Notes under the pieces: generated by a model
Told to the model about the DNA's origin: nothing
Seen by the model: the letters and a program-made list of their open reading frames with translations, nothing else
The model's database searches: none
NCBI GenBank assembly: GCA_963931655.1
Contig: OZ007036.1
Span: 1,922,001 to 1,986,000, forward strand
DNA from: Butyricicoccus_B sp017886875
GTDB lineage: Bacteria; Bacillota; Clostridia; Oscillospirales; Butyricicoccaceae
Reading direction: 5' to 3'
DNA: 64,000 nucleotides
Shown here: one piece after another, positions 59,808 through 64,000 of the stretch
Layout: each line of letters starts with the position of its first letter
Position numbering within the stretch: position 1 is the stretch's first letter
Made by a program: the position numbers and the translations under genes

Positions 59808-61166
59808 ATGTTTCGTAAAGTGCTGATTGCAAACCGTGGTGAGATTGCTGTGCGTGTTATTCAAGCATGCCGTGATTTAGGTGTAATCTCAGTTGCGGTA
59901 TATTCACAGGCTGATAAAGATGCACTTCATGCACAAATTGCTGATGAAGCGGTATGTATTGGCCCAGCTCCTGCAAAGGATAGCTATCTTAATATGGAAA
60001 ATATAATTTCCGCTGCCATTTCAACAGGTTGCCAAGCAATTCACCCTGGATTTGGTTTTCTTTCTGAAAATGCTGAATTTGCAAATATGGTAGAGCAAAA
60101 CGGTCTTGCATTTATAGGCCCTAAAGCTGAAACCATTAGAAAAATGGGCGATAAATCCGAGGCAAAACGCACTGCAATAGCGGCAAATGTACCAGTTGCA
60201 CTTGGTACAGATGGTGCAGTTGCTGATTTTGATGAGGCTAAACGTGAAGCCGATAGAATAGGTTATCCTATTATGTGCAAGGCAGCAGCAGGCGGTGGCG
60301 GTAAAGGTATTAGAGTTGCATTTACTGCTGATGAGCTTAAAAACGCTTATGATGCGGCAAGCAGTGAAGCAGGGGCAAATTTTGGCGACTCAAGAGTTTA
60401 TCTTGAAAGATATGTACATAATCCACGTCATATTGAAGTGCAAATTTTAGGCGATGGTCAAGGTAATGTAATTCATCTTTTTGAGCGTGAATGTTCTATT
60501 CAGCGTAGACATCAAAAACTAATTGAGGAAGCACCATCTTTCTTTGCTGATGATGACTTTAGACAGCGTATTTGTACAGCCGCTGCAAATCTAGCTCGTG
60601 CGGTAAATTATCGTGGTGCAGGTACAGTTGAATTTTTAGCCGATGAACAGAAAAATTTCTATTTCTGTGAAATGAACACTCGTATTCAAGTTGAACACCC
60701 TGTAACCGAACAGGTAACAGGTGTAGACCTAGTATGTGAACAGCTTAAAATTGCATCAGGTGAAAAGCTTTCTTTTAAACAAGAGGATATAAAACTCCGT
60801 GGTCATGCGATTGAATGTCGTATCAATGCGGAAGACCCAAATAGAAATTTTGCACCATGTCCGGGCACTATTAAATCTATGCATCTTGCAGGTGGTGCGG
60901 GTGTTCGTATTGATACCGCAGCATATCAAGGCTATACAATTCCGCCATATTATGATAGTATGATAGGTAAGATGATAGTTTATGGTGCAGACCGTAATCA
61001 AGCTATTGCACGAATGAAACGTGCACTCGCTGAAACTCTATTCGAGGGTATACAGACTACAACAGACTATCAAATGAATATTCTGTCATCTGAAGCTTTT
61101 GCAACTGGTAATTTTCATACAAATTCTATTGCAAATGGTGATTTTGACAAAAAAGATGATGAATAA
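59808..61166 (+). CDS. accC: Biotin carboxylase of acetyl-CoA carboxylase
   Basis: 452-residue ATP-grasp enzyme carboxylating the biotin of AccB. It opens MFRKVLIANRGEIAVRVI; HPGFGFLSENAEFA near residue 79, ATP loop KAAAGGGGKGIR near 157, and ERECSIQRRHQKLIEEAPS near 226 with EMNTRIQVEHPVTEQ near 285. The ATG at 59808 follows AGGGGGC; a longer reading begins within fabZ. It forms the carboxylase with accB, accD and accA. Confidence 0.97.
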   Translation: MFRKVLIANRGEIAVRVIQACRDLGVISVAVYSQADKDALHAQIADEAVCIGPAPAKDSYLNMENIISAAISTGCQAIHPGFGFLSENAEFANMVEQNGLAFIGPKAETIRKMGDKSEAKRTAIAANVPVALGTDGAVADFDEAKREADRIGYPIMCKAAAGGGGKGIRVAFTADELKNAYDAASSEAGANFGDSRVYLERYVHNPRHIEVQILGDGQGNVIHLFERECSIQRRHQKLIEEAPSFFADDDFRQRICTAAANLARAVNYRGAGTVEFLADEQKNFYFCEMNTRIQVEHPVTEQVTGVDLVCEQLKIASGEKLSFKQEDIKLRGHAIECRINAEDPNRNFAPCPGTIKSMHLAGGAGVRIDTAAYQGYTIPPYYDSMIGKMIVYGADRNQAIARMKRALAETLFEGIQTTTDYQMNILSSEAFATGNFHTNSIANGDFDKKDDE

Positions 61167-61178
61167 GGAGGTGTTCGC

Positions 61179-62036
61179 TTGTTAATCGATTTATTTCAGA
61201 AAACCCGTGACAGCTCTATGCGTATGAAGGGTGAGGAGGAAAAAAAGCCGACTAAGGTTTGTAAAGGCTGCGGGGCAGAGCTTAAAGCTCTAACATTTGG
61301 TAAAAACCTTTATGTTTGCCCTGTTTGTGGTCGTTATAGCCGTCTGCTTGCAAGAACTCGTATTCGATTTACAGCGGATACAGATAGTTTTCATGAATTG
61401 TTTAATGGTCTTAAAACTTTAAACCCATTAGAGTTTGAAGGTTATACCGAAAAGGTTCGTGAGCTAGTTAAGAAAACTGGTATGAATGATGCTGTTGTAA
61501 CAGGTGTTTGTACAATCGGTGGTATTCAAACCTGTTTAGGTGTTATGGATAGCCATTTTATGATGGCATCTATGGGCAGTGTTGTTGGTGAAAAACTAAC
61601 AAGACTTTTTGAATATGCAACTGAGCATGAACTACCTGTTGTATTATTCACTTGCTCAGGTGGTGCAAGAATGCAAGAAGGTATGTTTTCACTTTTACAG
61701 ATGGCTAAGGTTTCTGGTGCAGTTCGCAGACACTCTGATGCAGGACTTCTCTATATAACTGTGCTTACTGACCCTACAACTGGCGGTGTTACTGCAAGTT
61801 ATGCATCTTTAGGTGATATTATTTTAGCAGAACCACACACAACTATTGGTTTTGCAGGCAGACGTGTTATTGAAGGCACTATTGGCGAAAAATTGCCAGA
61901 TGATTTCCAAACTTCAGAATTTTTGCGTGACCATGGTTTCTGTGACAAAATTGTGCCAAGAAACCAAATGAAGCAAACTCTTACTGCTCTGCTTTCTATG
62001 CACCAAAATTCAGCTAAAGGTAAAAAGGGCAGGTGA
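61179..62036 (+). CDS. accD: Acetyl-CoA carboxylase carboxyltransferase beta subunit
   Basis: 285-residue carboxyltransferase half. A zinc ribbon (CKGCG near residue 28 and CPVCG near 47) precedes a crotonase-fold domain with FTCSGGARMQEGMFSLLQMAK near 152 and TDPTTGGVTASYASLGDI near 190. The start is TTG at 61179, after AAGGAGGTG. It ends next to accA. The two chains form the transferase that moves CO2 from biotin to acetyl-CoA. Confidence 0.96.
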   Translation: MLIDLFQKTRDSSMRMKGEEEKKPTKVCKGCGAELKALTFGKNLYVCPVCGRYSRLLARTRIRFTADTDSFHELFNGLKTLNPLEFEGYTEKVRELVKKTGMNDAVVTGVCTIGGIQTCLGVMDSHFMMASMGSVVGEKLTRLFEYATEHELPVVLFTCSGGARMQEGMFSLLQMAKVSGAVRRHSDAGLLYITVLTDPTTGGVTASYASLGDIILAEPHTTIGFAGRRVIEGTIGEKLPDDFQTSEFLRDHGFCDKIVPRNQMKQTLTALLSMHQNSAKGKKGR

Positions 62037-62041
62037 TACAT

Positions 62042-62827
62042 ATGGCTTCAGTAAAAGAAAAATTACAGATTATTCATGACCCTAAACGCCCAACTATTGA
62101 TGATTATGTAAACACTTTATTTGATAATTTTATCGAGCTTCATGGCGATAGAGCTTATGGTGAAGATAGTGCAATTTGTGCAGGTATAGCAACTTTTGCA
62201 GGTATGCCTGTAACTGTAATCGGTCATAGAAAGGGTAAAACCACTGAGCAAAATATTTCAGCAAACTTTGGTATGCCACACCCAGAAGGCTATAGAAAAG
62301 CACTTCGTTTAGCTCATCAAGCGGAAAAATTCGGCAGACCTGTTATATGTTTTGTTGATACACCAGGTGCATTTTGTGGTGTAGGTGCGGAAGAACGTGG
62401 TCAAGGTGAGGCTATCGCTAAATGTCTTTATGATTTTATGGCACTTCGCACTCCTGTTGTAAGCATTGTAACAGGTGAAGGCGGTTCTGGTGGTGCACTC
62501 GCTCTTGCTGTTGCTGATAGAGTGCTTATGCTTGAAAATGCTCTATATTCGGTTATTTCTCCTCGTGGCTGTGCTTCTATCCTTTGGAAAGATGCAAGCA
62601 GAGAAATTGAAGCGGCCGAATGTCTAAAAATAACTGCTCAAGACCTTTATAATTTTGGTATGATTGAGGGCATTATTCCAGAAAACTCAATTATGAAAAA
62701 TGTGAAAAAAGCATTGACTTTTGTTTTGCGTGAACTTAATTTGCAAAATGATATTGACGAAATGCTTCAAAAACGTTATGATAAATTCCGTAAGATCGGA
62801 GTTTTTCAAGAAATAAATCAGATCTAA
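62042..62827 (+). CDS. accA: Acetyl-CoA carboxylase carboxyltransferase alpha subunit
   Basis: 261-residue partner of AccD. ELHGDRAYGEDSAICAGIA near residue 32, GMPHPEGYRKALRLAHQAEKF near 78, FVDTPGAFCGVGAEERGQGEA near 103 and VTGEGGSGGALALAVADRVLM near 144 are typical. The ATG at 62042 lies six bases after GCAGGTG; a GTG nine bases earlier overlaps the accD stop and has no room. Coupled to accD, with acpP following. Confidence 0.96.
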   Translation: MASVKEKLQIIHDPKRPTIDDYVNTLFDNFIELHGDRAYGEDSAICAGIATFAGMPVTVIGHRKGKTTEQNISANFGMPHPEGYRKALRLAHQAEKFGRPVICFVDTPGAFCGVGAEERGQGEAIAKCLYDFMALRTPVVSIVTGEGGSGGALALAVADRVLMLENALYSVISPRGCASILWKDASREIEAAECLKITAQDLYNFGMIEGIIPENSIMKNVKKALTFVLRELNLQNDIDEMLQKRYDKFRKIGVFQEINQI

Positions 62828-62852
62828 AAAAATAGTAAGGAGAGTAATACTT

Positions 62853-63077
62853 ATGTTCGAGAAAATTTGCGAGCTTTTAGCTGACAAGTTTGACGCTGAT
62901 GCTTCCACAATGACAATGGAAACTTCTATCAAGGAGGATTTAAACGCTGATTCACTAGACGTTGTTGAGCTGATGATGGACCTTGAGGAAAACTTCGGCA
63001 TCACCATTAGCGATGAAGAGGCTATGAAGATGTCAACTATCGGTGATATCGTTAAGTATATCGAAGATAATCAGTAA
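62853..63077 (+). CDS. acpP: Acyl carrier protein
   Basis: 74-residue acidic four-helix protein. The phosphopantetheine serine lies in the DSLDVVELMMDLEE motif at about residue 34. It carries acyl chains through the fab enzymes. Here it is the last gene of the operon rather than between fabG and fabF as in many bacteria. The ATG follows AAGGAGAG, and a terminator follows the stop. Confidence 0.97.
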   Translation: MFEKICELLADKFDADASTMTMETSIKEDLNADSLDVVELMMDLEENFGITISDEEAMKMSTIGDIVKYIEDNQ

Positions 63078-63083
63078 TTTAAT

Positions 63084-63117
63084 AAAGGCTGCCGCTTAGC
63101 TTAGGCAGCTTTTTTTA
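63084..63117 (+). terminator. Terminator of the fabH-acpP operon
   Basis: GGCTGCC (63087-63093) pairs with GGCAGCT at 63104-63110 (one wobble), followed by a seven-T run. Confidence 0.85.
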
Positions 63118-63121
63118 TATA

Positions 63122-63150
63122 TTGTGTATCTATAGTGCTTATGATATAAT
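63122..63150 (+). promoter_or_regulatory. Sigma-A promoter of fabT
   Basis: TTGTGT at 63122-63127, a 17-bp spacer and TATAAT at 63145-63150. Confidence 0.7.
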
Positions 63151-63169
63151 TAGTTTGTCAAATAAACTA
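63151..63169. promoter_or_regulatory. FabT-like operator at the fabT promoter
   Basis: TAGTTT-N7-AAACTA is a perfect inverted repeat starting right after the -10. Its core matches the fabD/fabH site at 14 of 17 positions. It suggests that FabT represses its own gene. Confidence 0.6.
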
Positions 63170-63187
63170 TTGAACAGGAGAACTATA

Positions 63188-63625
63188 ATGAATGAATATG
63201 AAATCATTAATACGTTCCTTGTTGATATCTGGGGACGAATAAACAAAATAGAAGAACGTTCATTAACTACTGCTCTTGGTGAGGATATATCAGTAACTGA
63301 AATACATATTATAGAAAAAATCGGTGATGATGAGCCTAAACGCATGAGCCAAGTATCAAGAGCTTTAGGTGTTACTATGGCAACTCTTACTGTCGCTTGT
63401 GATAAGCTTGAATATAAAGAACTTGTAAACCGTGAAAGAGATAACAAAGATAAACGAGTTGTTAAGGTAAGCCTTACCCCAAGAGGTAGAGCAGTCTATG
63501 AGTGTCATAAAAAATTCCATGAACGTATGGTATCTGCCGCACTTGCCGATTTTACACCAGAGGAAACAGAAATTTTAGCTCAAAGCTTGCTTAAATTACA
63601 AAAGTTTTTATTATCTGAGGCATGA
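63188..63625 (+). CDS. fabT: MarR-family regulator of fatty acid synthesis (FabT-like)
   Basis: 145-residue winged-helix dimer protein of the MarR family. The wing region MSQVSRALGVTMATLTVACDKLEYKELVNRER is followed by DKRVVKVSLTPRGRAVYE, the classic DKR wing motif. FabT of other Firmicutes is activated by acyl-ACP and represses fab genes. It sits beside the fab operon and its promoter carries a motif like that at fabD/fabH. Its place after acpP is unusual; in streptococci fabT stands near the start. The ATG at 63188 follows CAGGAG. Confidence 0.88.
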   Translation: MNEYEIINTFLVDIWGRINKIEERSLTTALGEDISVTEIHIIEKIGDDEPKRMSQVSRALGVTMATLTVACDKLEYKELVNRERDNKDKRVVKVSLTPRGRAVYECHKKFHERMVSAALADFTPEETEILAQSLLKLQKFLLSEA

Positions 63626-63671
63626 TACATATTCATCTATGATGTGTTAAGCACAGGAAAGGAGCTAATAC

Positions 63672-64000
63672 ATGCAAGATATTGTTGTTATAACCGATTC
63701 AAGCTGTGACTACTCACCAGAACAGGCGGCTAATGCTGGATTTTCTATGGTTCCACTTACAGTTTCTTTCGGTGAGGAGAATTTTTTAGAAGGTCTTGAA
63801 ATAACACCTAGTCAGTTTTATAGTCGTTTAGCTAAAGAGACTGAACTTCCAAAAACATCTCAGCCAAGCCCTGAAATGTTTTGTAGTGTTTTTAAAAAAT
63901 ATAAAGATGCAAAACATATTATATGTATAACCATTTCAAGTGGTCTATCTGGCACTATAAGAAGTGCTACTATTGCCGCTCAGATGCTAGAAGAAGAAAA
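63672..64000 (+). CDS. DegV family protein (3' truncated)
   Basis: 109 residues are visible, cut by the window end. It begins MQDIVVITDSSCDYSPEQA, the DegV fatty-acid-binding start, with VPLTVSFGEENFLEG near residue 27, TSQPSPEMF near 62 and ITISSGLSGTIRSA near 88. DegV/FakB proteins bind fatty acids and in Staphylococcus present exogenous ones to the FakA kinase. Its place right after fabT and the fab operon fits that role. The ATG follows AAAGGAGC. Confidence 0.88.
   Translation, partial: MQDIVVITDSSCDYSPEQAANAGFSMVPLTVSFGEENFLEGLEITPSQFYSRLAKETELPKTSQPSPEMFCSVFKKYKDAKHIICITISSGLSGTIRSATIAAQMLEEE

Noticed and set aside
1..64000. CRISPR arrays, insertion sequences, integrases or phage genes
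   Set aside because: None seen: no regularly spaced repeats, no transposase or integrase motifs, and no attachment-site-like duplications next to the single tRNA.

Overview
The window is a 64 kb, low-G+C, gene-dense chromosomal segment from an endospore-forming Clostridia-type Firmicute. Spore genes place it there: bofA, spoIIR, pdaA, an alpha/beta-type SASP, a secreted SpoIID-domain protein and a BofC-like protein. So do a large B. subtilis-type SRP RNA, a T-box, a lysine riboswitch, an L21 leader, a Prp-cleaved L27 and a FabK/FabT type-II fatty acid system. The Oscillospiraceae (Ruminococcaceae) are my best guess from gene order, but that is inference. I see no phage, transposon, CRISPR array or plasmid-type gene; this is core chromosome.

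Layout. 1-3.6 kb: the tail of a truncated surface protein (probably LCP family), rsfS, leuS, rpsU. 3.6-3.9 kb: a candidate small RNA with C-rich hairpin loops, convergent with bofA. 4.2-8.5 kb: a type IIA topoisomerase pair. 8.5-11.7 kb: asd-dapA-dapB (minus strand) behind a lysine riboswitch. 11.7-19.9 kb: SpoIID-like protein, queA, glpK, trpS, tagO-mnaA and an unknown anchored protein. 19.9-25.1 kb: YnbB-like PLP enzyme, SASP, a LicT-type antiterminator, a mutarotase-like gene, nagB behind a RAT/terminator switch, rpiA. 25.1-27.7 kb: L21 leader, rplU-prp-rpmA-obgE. 27.7-30.3 kb: tmcAL and ackA, divergent. 30.4-37.4 kb: PHP phosphatase, ispE, spoIIR, an O-antigen-ligase-like protein, an amidase, aroF, pdaA and the BofC-like gene. 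37.6-44.6 kb: class A PBP, SRP RNA, dnaX-ybaB-recR, prfC. 44.6-49.4 kb (minus): membrane protein, ireB, pheS-pheT behind a T-box. 49.4-51.8 kb: tRNA-Cys, cbiET, cbiB. 51.8-53.7 kb: DEAD-box helicase. 53.8-63.6 kb: fabD divergent from fabH-fabK-fabG-fabF-accB-fabZ-accC-accD-accA-acpP, then the MarR-type regulator fabT. The window ends inside a degV-family gene.

How it works together. The right-hand 10 kb is an almost complete initiation and elongation module for fatty acid synthesis. Its two divergent transcripts start from overlapping consensus promoters that share one -10 region. A 17-bp motif there is nearly repeated at the fabT promoter, so fabT probably represses itself and both arms. The first gene of the main arm, fabH, seems to start at an AUU codon. 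The antiterminator and the nagB leader appear to form a local PTS-sensing circuit for amino-sugar catabolism.

The observations most worth a second look are the fabH AUU start, the shared-(-10) fab promoter with its FabT-like motif, the RAT element in front of nagB, the C-rich-loop RNA at 3668-3866, and the hairpin in the DEAD-box helicase leader.
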